Source: Hymenobacter nivis
GTDB lineage: Bacteria > Bacteroidota > Bacteroidia > Cytophagales > Hymenobacteraceae
Length of the DNA stretch: 64,000 bases
NCBI RefSeq assembly: GCF_006439025.1
Contig: NZ_RCYZ01000005.1
Location: 186,001 to 250,000, forward strand
Direction of reading: 5' to 3'
Part shown: piece by piece, positions 24,547 through 35,719 of the stretch
Layout: the number at the start of each line of letters is the position of its first letter
Position numbering within the stretch: the first letter of the stretch is position 1
The notes under the pieces: generated by a model
What the model was told of the DNA's origin: nothing
What the model saw: the letters and a program-made list of their open reading frames with translations, nothing else
Databases searched by the model: none
Position numbers and translations under genes: made by a program

Positions 24547-25821
24547 ATGCAACCAGCCGCCCCGGCCATCACCACGCCCCAAGCCGTTTCTTTCACCGAG
24601 AGGAAATACGTGCCGACGCTGATTTTCGTCACGTCGCTGTTCATGCTCTGGGCCATTGCCATCACGATGGGCGACGTGCTCAACAAGCACTTTCAGAACG
24701 TGTTGCACGTGAGCAAAGCCAACTCAGGGCTGGTGCAGTTCTCCATTTTTGGGGCCTACGCGGTGATGGGCATCCCGGCGGGCTTGTTCATGAAGCGGTT
24801 TGGCTACAAGAACGGCGTGCTGCTCGGGCTGGGGCTGTATGCGGTGGGCGCGTTCCTGTTCGTGCCGGCCGCCAACGCCGGCTCGTTTGGCTTTTTCCGG
24901 GGGGCCCTGTTCGTGCTGGCCTGCGGGCTGGCCACGCTTGAGGCCGTAGCGCACCCATTCATGGCCGTGCTCGGCGATCAGCGCACCAGCGACCAGCGCC
25001 TGAACTTCGCCCAATCCTTCAACGGCCTGGGGGCCATGGTGGGGCCCCTGCTGGGCAGCTACTTCATTTTGGGCGGCAGCGCGGCGCACGCCAGCGGCGA
25101 CTTATCGTCGGTGAAAACTATGTACACGGTCATCGGCAGCGTCATCCTGGGCATCGCCGTGGCGTTTTTCTTCGTGAAAGTGCCGCCCTTGGCCGACGCG
25201 CACGCCGCCGACACCCACGCCGAAGCCGAGGCCGGCTTCTACTCTGGCACGGCCGAGGTGGCGCCCACGCCCAAGGGCCTGCTGCAGCACCGCCACTTCG
25301 TGTGGGCCTGGGTGGCGCAGTTCCTCAACGTGGCGGCGCAGGGCGGCACGTGGGCCTACTTCATCAACTACGGGGTCGAAAAAATGCACTTTTCCGACGC
25401 GGTGGCTGGCCGGTACTTCGCCCTGTTCATGGGGCTGATGATGACCGGCCGTTTCGTGGGCACCTTCCTCATGCGCTTCATCGCCCCAGCCAAACTACTG
25501 GCCACCTTCGCACTGGCCAACGTGGTGATGTGCCTGGTGGTGGCCCAAAGCTGGGGCTGGCCGTCGTTCATCTGCCTGCTGCTGATCAACTTCTTTTTCA
25601 GCATCATGTTCCCCACCATCTTCAGCCTGGGCATCAAAAACCTGGGGCCCCAAACGCCCCAGGCCTCGTCGGTGCTGGTGATGGCCGTGGCCGGCGGCGC
25701 CTTCTTCCCCTACCTCATGGGCAAAATCGCCAACCACGACATCGCCGCCGCCTACTACCTGCCCATCATCTGCTACGCCTTCATCTTTCTGTTCGGCGCC
25801 CGTTTATATAAGGTCCGCTAG
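24547..25821 (+). CDS. FucP/GluP-type sugar:proton symporter (MFS)
   Basis: This 424-residue inner-membrane protein has about 12 hydrophobic helices. The sequence LNKHFQNVLHVSKANSGLVQ in the first loop, AVMGIPAGLFMKRFGYKNGV, and the late MFPTIFSLGIKNLGPQTPQA are typical of the fucose/glucose/galactose permease family. It would import the monosaccharide released by the GH130 enzyme. A hairpin (24407-24506) separates it from that gene. The next gene is convergent, with only 5 bases between stops. Confidence 0.9.
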   Translation: MQPAAPAITTPQAVSFTERKYVPTLIFVTSLFMLWAIAITMGDVLNKHFQNVLHVSKANSGLVQFSIFGAYAVMGIPAGLFMKRFGYKNGVLLGLGLYAVGAFLFVPAANAGSFGFFRGALFVLACGLATLEAVAHPFMAVLGDQRTSDQRLNFAQSFNGLGAMVGPLLGSYFILGGSAAHASGDLSSVKTMYTVIGSVILGIAVAFFFVKVPPLADAHAADTHAEAEAGFYSGTAEVAPTPKGLLQHRHFVWAWVAQFLNVAAQGGTWAYFINYGVEKMHFSDAVAGRYFALFMGLMMTGRFVGTFLMRFIAPAKLLATFALANVVMCLVVAQSWGWPSFICLLLINFFFSIMFPTIFSLGIKNLGPQTPQASSVLVMAVAGGAFFPYLMGKIANHDIAAAYYLPIICYAFIFLFGARLYKVR

Positions 25822-25826
25822 GGGCC

Positions 25827-27047
25827 CTAGGGCCGCGTGGCGCCCGCCGCATACCCCGCCAAGTACCCAAACCGCTCCGTCAGTTCCCCGTCCTTCGCGA
25901 TGGTAGCGCGGGCCAGCACGCCGCCGGCGTCGCCGTTGAAAAACTGGGGAAACACGTGGTCGAGCAGCTGGCGGCCGAAGTCGCGGCTGGCGTTGCGGGG
26001 CAGCTCGCAGGGCAGGTTGTCCACGGCCATCACCGTGAGGTGGTGGGCCCCCGAGTAGGGCGGCGCTAGGGACCCGGTGGCCGGGTCGTAATCGAAGGCG
26101 GGCGCCGGGATGGTGGTGCTGCGCTGCGTGACGGGGATGGAGCCGTTCACGTCGCACGTCACGTCGGCGATGGTGTTGATGCGGAAATTGGGGCCTCCAG
26201 TGTCTGCCAGCTCGAAGAGGCGCGGGGCCGCCGGGTGCCAGAACGCGCAGGCAATCAGCAAGTCCGTAACGGGCGCGAACAGCCCGAACGTGGATTCATA
26301 CGCCTCCGGGCGCTGGTGGAAATCGGGCGTATCCCACACGCGGCCGTCGCGGCGGCGGTTGTAGTCGCCCGAACCCAGCTGGGCGTACACCGGCTCGCGG
26401 AAATCGTGGTAGAGGTAGTCGTACACGCTCACCCGCCGGATGCCCACGCGGTCGAGCACCTCCAGGGCCCCCTGGGCCACGCGGCCAGTACCGGTCACGG
26501 CGATTTTGATGGGCGGCAGCGCCTTCACTTTGAAGTATTCCTCCTGCATGTCGTCCATGTCCACGCATTCGTGGGCGGGCTTGAGGGCAAACAGGCCGTG
26601 CTTGCGGCCGTAGGTCAGCAGCCCGTTGTAGGCCCCCACAATGCCGGCGTAGCGCCCAAAGGCCACCACCCGCTCGCCGCGCTCGTTGGTAATCAGCTCG
26701 TAATCAAGGAGCGTGATGCCCCGGTCGAGCACGGCGCGTAGCAGCGGCTGGTTGGCCGGCTGCTCCTTGATGGTGTGCGAAAAGAACAGGTACGTTTGGT
26801 GCGGCAGCAGCGCGGCCACGGCCACTTCCTTTACGCCCAGCAGCACGTCGCAATCGGCTACATCGTCGCGCACTTCCAGGCCCAGGTCGCGGTATTCTTG
26901 GTCGGCGTAACTGCGCAGCGGGCTGCTTTGCACGACGATTTGCAGGCCGGGAAAGGTGGCCTGGGCCTCGGCGCATTTCTTGGGCGTGAGGGGCACGCGG
27001 CGGTCGGGCGGCGTTTTGCCTTCGCGGAGCAAACCAATTTTGAGCAT
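25827..27047 (-). CDS. LYS1-like saccharopine dehydrogenase / alanine dehydrogenase-PNT family oxidoreductase
   Basis: This 406-residue protein has the alanine dehydrogenase/transhydrogenase N-terminal domain (IGLLREGKTPPDRRVPLTP), conserved Lys73 and His91 (GVKE and FSHTIKEQ) followed by GITLLDYELI as in fungal saccharopine dehydrogenase (LYS1), and a Rossmann NAD site at GTGRVAQGA (186-194). LYS1 converts saccharopine to lysine and 2-oxoglutarate; many Bacteroidota have this gene without a known lysine route through saccharopine, so the true substrate is uncertain. The ATG at 27047 starts MLKIGLLREG. It is divergent from gcvP; a TAGCTTTG -7 element lies at 27083-27090. Confidence 0.75.
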   Translation of the reverse strand: MLKIGLLREGKTPPDRRVPLTPKKCAEAQATFPGLQIVVQSSPLRSYADQEYRDLGLEVRDDVADCDVLLGVKEVAVAALLPHQTYLFFSHTIKEQPANQPLLRAVLDRGITLLDYELITNERGERVVAFGRYAGIVGAYNGLLTYGRKHGLFALKPAHECVDMDDMQEEYFKVKALPPIKIAVTGTGRVAQGALEVLDRVGIRRVSVYDYLYHDFREPVYAQLGSGDYNRRRDGRVWDTPDFHQRPEAYESTFGLFAPVTDLLIACAFWHPAAPRLFELADTGGPNFRINTIADVTCDVNGSIPVTQRSTTIPAPAFDYDPATGSLAPPYSGAHHLTVMAVDNLPCELPRNASRDFGRQLLDHVFPQFFNGDAGGVLARATIAKDGELTERFGYLAGYAAGATRP

Positions 27048-27082
27048 GGGCGGGTGGGAAGTGAGCGGGTGGGAAAGCTGGA

Positions 27083-27090
27083 CAAAGCTA
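27083..27090 (-). promoter_or_regulatory. -7 element for the LYS1-like gene
   Basis: The minus strand reads TAGCTTTG, matching TAnnTTTG, 35 bases before the ATG at 27047. It is paired back-to-back with the gcvP element at 27124-27131. Confidence 0.5.
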
Positions 27091-27123
27091 CCCATTTGGG
27101 CCCCGGCCGGGACGTTTCGGCCG

Positions 27124-27131
27124 TACCTTTG
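27124..27131 (+). promoter_or_regulatory. -7 element for gcvP
   Basis: TACCTTTG matches TAnnTTTG and lies 33 bases before the gcvP ATG. No -33 TTTG at standard spacing; the nearest TTTG is at 27095-27098. No glycine-riboswitch-like structure was seen in the short leader. Confidence 0.55.
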
Positions 27132-27164
27132 TTGTAGGCTTTTACGCCCCGCCACCCCCACTTC

Positions 27165-30092
<2,928 letters not shown>

Positions 30093-30121
30093 TGGTCGGT
30101 TTCTAGTTGTTGGTTGTCAAT

Positions 30122-30163
30122 AGAAAGGGCCGCTTCCCATGGGAAGCGGCCCTTTCTTTTTTC
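30122..30163 (+). terminator. Perfect-palindrome terminator after gcvP
   Basis: AGAAAGGGCCGCTTCCC with its exact complement (30122-30157, centre CCCATGGG), then a T-run. It could serve both strands, though the minus-strand neighbour ends at 30230. Confidence 0.9.
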
Positions 30164-30229
30164 GGCTCCGGGGCCCCAATGGGGCCCCGGTGACCGGGTA
30201 ACTGACAGCTAAAAACCGGCCACTACAAC

Positions 30230-30538
30230 TTACTTGCTGCCGCGCTCGCCGAAACAGCGGCGGTCCATGTAGCCGGTGGTGGTTTTGCCGCCTTGGTCGA
30301 GGCGCACCTTCACGAAGTAGGCGTTGACGGTGTCGGTGACTTGCACCGTGGTGCCGGTGGGCGACTGCGCGAGCACGGCCGAGGTTTTGGTCATGCCGTC
30401 GTACACGGGGCAGTCCACGATGGTGGTGTGGGGCTGGGGGGTGCGGTTGGCGTTGGCCGTGCGCAGGCGCTCGTCGCGCGCGGCGGTGCAGGAGGCCAAC
30501 CCGGCAGCTACTAATAACAGGGATAAAACTTTTGACAT
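30230..30538 (-). CDS. Small lipoprotein with SH3-like domain
   Basis: This 102-residue lipoprotein (lipobox LASC, Cys17) has a C-terminal segment IVDCPVYDGMTKTSAVLAQS, then GTTVQVTDTVNAYFVKVRL and YMDRRCFG that reads like a bacterial SH3 (SH3b) domain: short beta strands with a paired Cys. SH3b domains bind peptidoglycan or proteins in the envelope. The ATG at 30538 is chosen because it begins the lipoprotein signal (MSKVLSLLLVAAGLASC); the longer frame adds 32 atypical residues from AT-rich DNA. Confidence 0.65.
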   Translation of the reverse strand: MSKVLSLLLVAAGLASCTAARDERLRTANANRTPQPHTTIVDCPVYDGMTKTSAVLAQSPTGTTVQVTDTVNAYFVKVRLDQGGKTTTGYMDRRCFGERGSK

Positions 30539-30899
30539 GGAGATAAAGGTTAGAAAAATAGGGTGATTACGAAGTCGGAAAGATAGAATAATTTTAGGAT
30601 TAATCCATTCCGTTATGCCCATTAAGGCCGTCAAATCATAATTATTCTGCTAAAGCTATTATGGAGCCCCGCTGGGGGCCCCAGCCCGGCCGCGGCGGCT
30701 CCCGGCGGCCGGGCCATACTACGCATTACAATTCCGTCGTTGCGCAGCCGGCAGCAGGCGATTAGCTCCTCCCGTCCGTCGAGAAGGCCGCCTTCGGCCG
30801 GAACGCGGGGGCCCTGTTTTTCGTTAGTTCCCCAAGCGCGCCCACCCGGCCGCAACGCCCCGCCCGCGAAGCCGGCGCCCCACTTTTCTTCCCCTTGTT
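30539..30899. other. Intergenic region between divergent lipoprotein genes
   Basis: No gene. The left part (30539-30665) is AT-rich and should hold the promoter of the minus-strand lipoprotein. The right part is GC-rich with a 10-bp hairpin (30684-30693 with 30705-30714). No strict TAnnTTTG element was found for either gene. Confidence 0.45.
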
Positions 30900-31511
30900 A
30901 TGAAACCCAATTCCCGTTTTTTTGCCCGCCCGGCCGCTTTAGCCACCCTGGGCTTGGCGCTGCTCCTGGGCACCGCCGCCTGCACTACGCAGCGCGTGGG
31001 TGTGTCCAACGACTTCGACCACGCCGTTAACTTCCGCGCCTACAAAACCTGGTCGTGGTACCCCAAGCAGCAGGCCGACACCCAGGGCGGCCCCGCCAAG
31101 GGCTACGAGTCGTTTGTGGACCAGCGCATCCGGGCGGCCGTGGCCACCGACCTGGCCAATAAGGGCCTCACCGAAGTGGCCCCCGGCCAAGCCCCGGACG
31201 TGTTCATCGCCTACAGCGCCCGCGTCGAAAACCAGCAGCAGGTATCGCCCTACTACAACGGCCTGGGCTACCCCTACGGCTACGGGTACGGGTACGGCGG
31301 CTTTGGCGGCCGCGGCTACGCGCCGGTCACGCAGTACAAGGCCGGCACCGTCATCATCGACATCGTGGACGCCCGCCGCAAGGAGCTGGCCTGGCGCGGC
31401 ACCGGCATGGCCGCTCTCGACCAGAACAACATCTCGCAGGACGAGGCCACCCGCATCGTCACCAGCATCTTGGGCACCTACCCGCCGAACGAGAGCAATC
31501 CCCGCCGCTAA
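30900..31511 (+). CDS. DUF4136 lipoprotein
   Basis: This 203-residue lipoprotein (lipobox GTAAC, Cys28) has the DUF4136 pattern: VGVSNDFDHAVNFRAYKTWS, then a central strand-helix unit ending LTEVAPGQAPDVFIAYSARV, a Gly/Tyr-rich loop (YPYGYGYGYGGFGGRGY) and the final IIDIVDARRKELAWRGTG. The family is common in the envelopes of Bacteroidota and Proteobacteria; its role is unknown. The Gly/Tyr loop may be a flexible surface segment. A bidirectional terminator follows at 31528-31568. Confidence 0.85.
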   Translation: MKPNSRFFARPAALATLGLALLLGTAACTTQRVGVSNDFDHAVNFRAYKTWSWYPKQQADTQGGPAKGYESFVDQRIRAAVATDLANKGLTEVAPGQAPDVFIAYSARVENQQQVSPYYNGLGYPYGYGYGYGGFGGRGYAPVTQYKAGTVIIDIVDARRKELAWRGTGMAALDQNNISQDEATRIVTSILGTYPPNESNPRR

Positions 31512-31527
31512 GCGGCACGGCTTCCAG

Positions 31528-31568
31528 CAAAACAGGGCCCCTTCCATCACGGAAGGGGCCCTGTTTTG
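31528..31568. terminator. Bidirectional terminator
   Basis: The stem CAAAACAGGGCCCCTTCC (31528-31545) pairs exactly with 31551-31568 around the loop ATCAC. A-rich and T-rich ends allow it to stop both the DUF4136 gene and the convergent lipA gene. Confidence 0.85.
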
Positions 31569-31603
31569 TTTGGCGGAGAGCCCCGGCGGCTCAGGGCCCC
31601 CGG

Positions 31604-32500
31604 TTAAACCGGCACGTTTACGTGGCGCTCGGCGTGGTAGGAGCTGCGCACCAGGGGGCCGCTTTCCACGTACTTGAGGCCCCGGCGGAGGCCCTCCTCG
31701 CGGTAGTGGGCAAACTGGTCGGGGGTGATGAACTCGGCCACGGCCAGGTGGCGCTTGGTGGGCTGTAGGTACTGGCCGAGGGTGAGGATGTCGAGGCCGT
31801 TGGCCACGAGGTCGTCCATGGCCTGGTACAGTTCGTCGGGCTGCTCGCCCAGGCCCAGCATAATGCCCGACTTGGTGCGGTGCCCGGCCAGCTTCGTGCG
31901 GCGGATTTGCTCCAGGCTGCGGTCGTAGCGGCCCTGGGGGCGCACCAGGCGGTAGAGGCTACCCACGGTTTCCATGTTGTGCGAAATCACCTCCTGGCCG
32001 CCCGAAATCATGGTTTCCAGGGCCCCCCAGTTGGCTTTCACGTCGGGGATCAGGGTTTCGATGGTGGTGCTGGGCGAGAGCTGCTTGGTGAGCACCACGG
32101 TTTCGCGCCACACGGCGGCGCCGCGGTCCTTCAGCTCGTCGCGGTTCACGCTGGTGAGCACGGCGTGCTTCACCTTCATCAGGGCAATGGCCTCGGCCAC
32201 GCGGCGGGGCTCGTCGAGGTCCAATTCGGTGGGACGGCCGGTGGCCACGGCGCAAAAAGAGCACGAGCGGGTGCAGATGTTGCCCAGGATCATGAACGTG
32301 GCAGTGCCCGCGCCCCAGCACTCGCCCATGTTGGGGCAGTTGCCGCTCTCGCAGATGGTGTGCAGCTTGTGCTCGTCGACGAGCTTGCGCACGGCGGCGT
32401 ACTCGGGGCCCACGGGCAGCTTCACGCGCAGCCAATCGGGCTTGCGGGGGCGGGCCGGGGCGGCCGTTTCGGGCTGGTTGAGGATGGGCAGGTCAATCAT
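31604..32500 (-). CDS. lipA: Lipoyl synthase
   Basis: This 298-residue radical-SAM enzyme inserts two sulfurs into octanoyl-protein to form the lipoyl cofactor. It has the auxiliary cluster motif Cys50-Cys55-Cys61 ([12 protein letters not shown]) and the radical-SAM motif Cys76-Cys80-Cys83 (CTRSCSFC), and ends with the family pattern [11 protein letters not shown]. Its substrates include SucB (encoded at 2547-4250), the E2 of the branched-chain complex and the glycine-cleavage H protein. No lipB is beside it. The upstream region carries an AT-rich inverted repeat (32507-32642). Confidence 0.96.
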   Translation of the reverse strand: MIDLPILNQPETAAPARPRKPDWLRVKLPVGPEYAAVRKLVDEHKLHTICESGNCPNMGECWGAGTATFMILGNICTRSCSFCAVATGRPTELDLDEPRRVAEAIALMKVKHAVLTSVNRDELKDRGAAVWRETVVLTKQLSPSTTIETLIPDVKANWGALETMISGGQEVISHNMETVGSLYRLVRPQGRYDRSLEQIRRTKLAGHRTKSGIMLGLGEQPDELYQAMDDLVANGLDILTLGQYLQPTKRHLAVAEFITPDQFAHYREEGLRRGLKYVESGPLVRSSYHAERHVNVPV

Positions 32501-32506
32501 AAGGCT

Positions 32507-32642
32507 AGTTAAAAGTTAAAAGTTATAAATTAAAAGTTGCGAGTTTTAGGCAGTACTGCTGAGGCCAAAACAACCAAGGATAGTCGTTCGCTTAGCCACA
32601 CAGCTGTTTAAAATCATAACTTTTAACTCATAACTTTTAACT
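32507..32642. repeat. AT-rich inverted repeat of AGTTAAAAGTTA units
   Basis: Left arm (about 32507-32538) is made of AGTTAAAAGTTA-like units and the right arm (about 32611-32642) of their reverse complements (TAACTTTTAACT). The arms frame 70 bases with no reading frame. It fills the space between the outer-membrane protein gene's stop and lipA's start. Confidence 0.6.
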
Positions 32643-32645
32643 GAT

Positions 32646-33548
32646 TTATGAGCGGTGGCCGATGTACAAAGTCAGGTACACCGACGGGAAAAACTTGTTG
32701 TTGATAAGGGCGGCGTCGCCCTGGGTGCCGGGGCTGAGAATGAGCAGGCGCTTGGCGTAGGTTTCGACCAGGAAGCCAGCTTCGAGGCCCGCCACGGCGT
32801 CGCGGTAGCGCCCGTACTCGAAGCTGAGGGCCCCGCGCAGGTGGGCCCCGGCCACGAACTGGGTTTTGGCGATGCCGCTAAAAAACGGCGCGTGGTCCAC
32901 AATGGCGCCCTCCTGCACGTGGATGGCGGGGTCGTACTGCTCGTCGCGGATGTCGTCGCTACTGTTGAAGCGGCCGGTTTGGGCCGCCGTGTAGTCGTAG
33001 CTGATGTAGTAGGGCATTAGGATGCCGATGGAGGGCCCCGCGCTCAGCAGCGCGTTCACCTGCACGCCGGCGTCGGCGGCCTTGCGAAACAGGATGCGCT
33101 GCACCCCGAACGACGGCCGCAGGGCAAACGCGTAGTTGGTTTTGTGGTAGATGTAGCTGCCGCCGGTGGAGTTGTTGCTCACGCGCTCCTCCTTCTGGTT
33201 TTTCAGCGACACGCCCTCCAGGCTCCAGAAGCGCAGGTAGCGGTCGTCGAGCACCCGGGCCGAGCGGATGGACACGCCCCCGATGAGGCCGCCCTGGGTG
33301 TTGAAGTTGATGCCGTACACGAACTCTTTGCGGTACGACTGCTCATCGGAGGGCGCGGCCATGGGCTCGCGCAGCCCCACCGGGGCCCCGGCGGCCGAGC
33401 GGCGGGGGGCGGCTTCCGTGGCGGCCGGGCGCGGCGCGGACCGGGCCGGCGCGGGGCGCGCCGGTGCAGGAAAATCCTGGGCCCGAACGGCCAGGGGCAG
33501 GGCCCCGGCCAGCAACAAACCAGGCAGCAAGCGGCGAGCACACAACAT
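32646..33548 (-). CDS. Secreted protein, probable outer-membrane beta-barrel
   Basis: This 300-residue protein has a signal peptide (MLCARRLLPGLLLAGALPLA) and a Pro/Ala-rich spacer. The rest alternates Gly/aromatic strands, such as FVYGINFNTQGGLIGGVSIR, KTNYAFALRPSFGVQRILF, and the end FFPSVYLTLYIGHRS, ending in a beta-strand-like segment. This is the look of an 8-12 strand outer-membrane barrel. The ATG at 33548 is used because it begins the signal peptide; an in-frame ATG lies seven codons upstream. No function known. Confidence 0.65.
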   Translation of the reverse strand: MLCARRLLPGLLLAGALPLAVRAQDFPAPARPAPARSAPRPAATEAAPRRSAAGAPVGLREPMAAPSDEQSYRKEFVYGINFNTQGGLIGGVSIRSARVLDDRYLRFWSLEGVSLKNQKEERVSNNSTGGSYIYHKTNYAFALRPSFGVQRILFRKAADAGVQVNALLSAGPSIGILMPYYISYDYTAAQTGRFNSSDDIRDEQYDPAIHVQEGAIVDHAPFFSGIAKTQFVAGAHLRGALSFEYGRYRDAVAGLEAGFLVETYAKRLLILSPGTQGDAALINNKFFPSVYLTLYIGHRS

Positions 33549-33611
33549 ACGCAACGGAGTTAGACGCAAACAGATAAGAAGAAGCTGGCCCCAGAACCCG
33601 CGCGCGGCCAG

Positions 33612-33638
33612 TTGGGTTCGGCGGGCGGGCTACCTTTG
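33612..33638 (+). promoter_or_regulatory. Promoter of the OsmC gene
   Basis: TACCTTTG at 33631-33638 matches the -7 consensus; TTG at 33612-33614 is a possible -33 element with a 16-base spacer, slightly short. The ATG is 47 bases downstream of the -7 element. Confidence 0.55.
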
Positions 33639-33685
33639 CGGGGCCCCCGGGCCCCGCTCTCGTTCCATTCGTAAAGATACACGCA

Positions 33686-34096
33686 ATGCCCACCGCCACC
33701 GCCCATTATCTCGGCCACCTGCGCACCGAAGCCACCCACGTCGCCTCGGGCACCGTCATCCAAACCGACGCCCCCGTCGACAACCACGGCAAGGGCGAGG
33801 CCTTCTCGCCCACCGACTTAGTGTGCGTGGCCCTGGCCTCGTGCATCGTCACCACGATGGGCATCGTGGCCGACCGCCACCAGCTCGACTTGGCCGGCAG
33901 CACCTACGCCACCACCAAGCACATGAGCACCGAGGCCCCGCGCCGCATTGCCCGCATCGAGGTGGCCCTGCACCTGCCCGCCGCTTTCGCCGCCGCCGAC
34001 CGCGCCCTGATGGAGCGCACCGCCCGCACCTGCCCCGTGGCCCTGAGCCTGCACCCCGACGTGGACAAGCAAATCACGTTCAGCTACGACTTGTAG
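33686..34096 (+). CDS. OsmC/Ohr family peroxiredoxin-like protein
   Basis: This 136-residue protein has the two reactive cysteines of the OsmC fold: Cys53 in VALASCIVTTMG and Cys116 in ARTCPVALSL. These proteins reduce organic hydroperoxides with thiols as electron donors. A bacilliredoxin gene lies convergently downstream (34269-34616), in line with thiol-based peroxide defence, though the two are not in an operon. Start and length fit the family. Confidence 0.9.
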   Translation: MPTATAHYLGHLRTEATHVASGTVIQTDAPVDNHGKGEAFSPTDLVCVALASCIVTTMGIVADRHQLDLAGSTYATTKHMSTEAPRRIARIEVALHLPAAFAAADRALMERTARTCPVALSLHPDVDKQITFSYDL

Positions 34097-34118
34097 GGCC
34101 CCAGGCTCGCATAGGAAG

Positions 34119-34163
34119 AAGCTGACCGTCATGCTTCGCAGCGCTCTGCCTGATGGTCAGCTT
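34119..34163. repeat. Imperfect hairpin containing a REP-like core
   Basis: AAGCTGACC (34119-34127) pairs with GGTCAGCTT (34155-34163). The loop contains CATGCTTCGCAGCG, resembling the core of the hairpins at 9765 and 45992. It probably ends the OsmC transcript. Confidence 0.5.
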
Positions 34164-34190
34164 GTGTTGTTTTAACGGTACGGATTTCGT

Positions 34191-34258
34191 GCTAACGACA
34201 AAAAGTAGGGGCCCCCGGCACAATGCGCGCCGGGGGCCCCTACCTTTTTGTCGTTAGC
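34191..34258. repeat. 29/30-bp hairpin between convergent genes
   Basis: Left arm 34191-34219 and right arm 34229-34258 are exact complements apart from one bulged base. The stem includes AAAAAG and CTTTTT stretches and GGGGCCCCCGGC. It lies 10 bases past the bacilliredoxin stop and likely serves as its terminator. Confidence 0.75.
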
Positions 34259-34268
34259 GCAGCTAAGG

Positions 34269-34616
34269 CTAGCTGGCCACGGCGGCCTTCACGGCGTCGA
34301 GGCGGATGCCCATGTGCGAGGCGTCGAACGTGGCGGCGCCGTTGTGGATGAGCAACAGCTGGGGCGACTCGTGGCGCACGCCGAACTGCTCAGCAATCTG
34401 GGCCGAGAGGGGGCGGAAGCGCAGCAGGTCGAGGTAGTAGATGGGCACGGCGTCGAGGCCGCTGGCGGCCCACTGGCGCTCAATTTTGGCCTTGGCCGCC
34501 GCGCTGATGGAGCACGTGGTGCTGTGCTTGAAGATGAGGACGGGGTGCTGGCGCGATTCGTCGGCAATGGCCGTCAGTTGGGCCGCATCGGTGAGGGGGA
34601 GCCAGGGAGTGGACAT
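34269..34616 (-). CDS. brxC: YtxJ-type monothiol bacilliredoxin
   Basis: This 115-residue thioredoxin-fold protein has a single active cysteine, Cys35 in FKHSTTCSISAAAKAKIER, the hallmark of the YtxJ (BrxC) family, which removes bacillithiol from modified protein thiols. The rest keeps the cis-Pro region (HESPQLLLIHNG). The bacillithiol ligase gene bshC occurs at 50311 in this window, so the cofactor is probably made by this organism. The protein begins MSTPWLPLTD. Confidence 0.85.
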   Translation of the reverse strand: MSTPWLPLTDAAQLTAIADESRQHPVLIFKHSTTCSISAAAKAKIERQWAASGLDAVPIYYLDLLRFRPLSAQIAEQFGVRHESPQLLLIHNGAATFDASHMGIRLDAVKAAVAS

Positions 34617-34728
34617 GGAATAGTAAGTAATGACTGATGGATGGTGCCGTCGGCAGCCCTAAAAACGGCCGCGCCCCCGCATTTGTTGGGGCCCCGGCCC
34701 ACAAGCGGCCCCACCGGCGGGCGGGCGG

Positions 34729-35037
34729 CTACTTTTTCTTGCGGCCCAGGCCCAGGAAGGTCTTTTTATTCTTCGGGTTCACGGGGGCCCCGTTGTGGTA
34801 CTGCATGGCGTCGGCCCCGGCGGGGCGAGGGTGGTCGCCGGCCCCGCGGTCGAGGCGGGTGCGCGGAATGTCGAGGTGGGTGTCTTTGTAGGGCGTGGGC
34901 AGGCGGCGGCCCTCGCGCTGGGCGCGGCGGTGGGCGGCGTCCACGTCGCGGGCGTTTTGGGGCGTGATTTGGGCGTGCGCGGGGGCGGCAGCGGCGGCAC
35001 CGAAGGCCAGGCCCAGCAGCCAGGCGCGGGCGCGCAA
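34729..35037 (-). CDS. Small basic secreted protein, likely TTG start
   Basis: This is a basic protein of about 102 residues. The first in-frame ATG (35085) would overlap the preceding gene by 44 bases and put 16 Pro-rich residues before a signal peptide. A TTG at 35037, five bases past the upstream stop, instead starts directly with the signal peptide (MRARAWLLGLAFGAAAAAPA, reading the start as Met), so I choose it. The mature part has RRAQREGRRLPTPYKDTH, a Pro/Asp stretch, and a Lys-rich end (FLGLGRKKK). Unknown function; it looks co-transcribed with the basic lipoprotein upstream. Confidence 0.5.
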   Translation of the reverse strand: MRARAWLLGLAFGAAAAAPAHAQITPQNARDVDAAHRRAQREGRRLPTPYKDTHLDIPRTRLDRGAGDHPRPAGADAMQYHNGAPVNPKNKKTFLGLGRKKK

Positions 35038-35041
35038 GGGC

Positions 35042-35497
35042 TTATTCGGGATTGGCTTTGGCGGGTGCGGCGTGGGGCTTGGCATTGGGTTTGGCTTTGC
35101 GGCGGAAGAGATTTTTGAACGATTCCCAGGGCTTGAACGGCGGGCGCGGCTGCTTGTGCATGATGCGGCGCTTGAGCTTGGGCTTTTTCATGAGCCCGGT
35201 TTTCTTGTCGAAGTGCAGCTTGCCGGCCTTGGCGGGCTCTTTGGGCGCGTCGGCGGCCTTGTCGGCGGGGGCGGCGCCGGAAGCAGCGGGCGCGTCGTCG
35301 GCGTCGTCGCCCTTTTTCTTGCTGTGCTTGCCCGCGGCGCGGGCGCTTTGCTTGCGGGCGCGGGCGGCGGCTTTGCGCTGCTGCTTTACTTCGGCTGAAA
35401 CGGGCGGCGTGGGCAGCCGGTAGGGGTGGAATAGCGTGCACGAGCCCAGCAGCGCGCCCAACAACAGGAGGATAAATAGACGGTTCACGGGGGGCAT
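35042..35497 (-). CDS. Basic lipoprotein with charged low-complexity middle
   Basis: This 151-residue lipoprotein (lipobox LLGSC, Cys20) is followed by a Lys/Arg/Ala-rich segment (KQQRKAAARARKQSARAAGK), an acidic stretch (GDDADDAPAA), more Ala/Lys and a basic tail (KPKLKRRIMHKQPRPPFKPW). It is probably disordered and could bind anionic surface polymers. The ATG at 35497 begins MPPVNRLFILLLLGALLGSC. The downstream gene starts within five bases of its stop. Confidence 0.6.
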   Translation of the reverse strand: MPPVNRLFILLLLGALLGSCTLFHPYRLPTPPVSAEVKQQRKAAARARKQSARAAGKHSKKKGDDADDAPAASGAAPADKAADAPKEPAKAGKLHFDKKTGLMKKPKLKRRIMHKQPRPPFKPWESFKNLFRRKAKPNAKPHAAPAKANPE

Positions 35498-35719
35498 AGC
35501 ATAGAATAAGGGCCGGAAGATAAGCACGGCCTAGTCGCGGCGGTGCCCCGCTGGGCCCCATCTTGGCGGCTCCCAATTTCATCTTGCCACCTTGCTATTT
35601 TGGCCCACCGCCGAGCCGGGCGCGGGGGCCCCGGCCGGCAGCGGGCCGGCAGCTTTGGATTGCTGGAAGCCAGTGCGTTGCTTTGGCGCGCCTTCCTAAA
35701 CCAATACAACGCCTTGCTT

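Noticed and set aside
27048..27164. Glycine riboswitch before gcvP
   Set aside because: The gap is only about 117 bases, holds two back-to-back promoters, and shows no tandem aptamer-like sequence.
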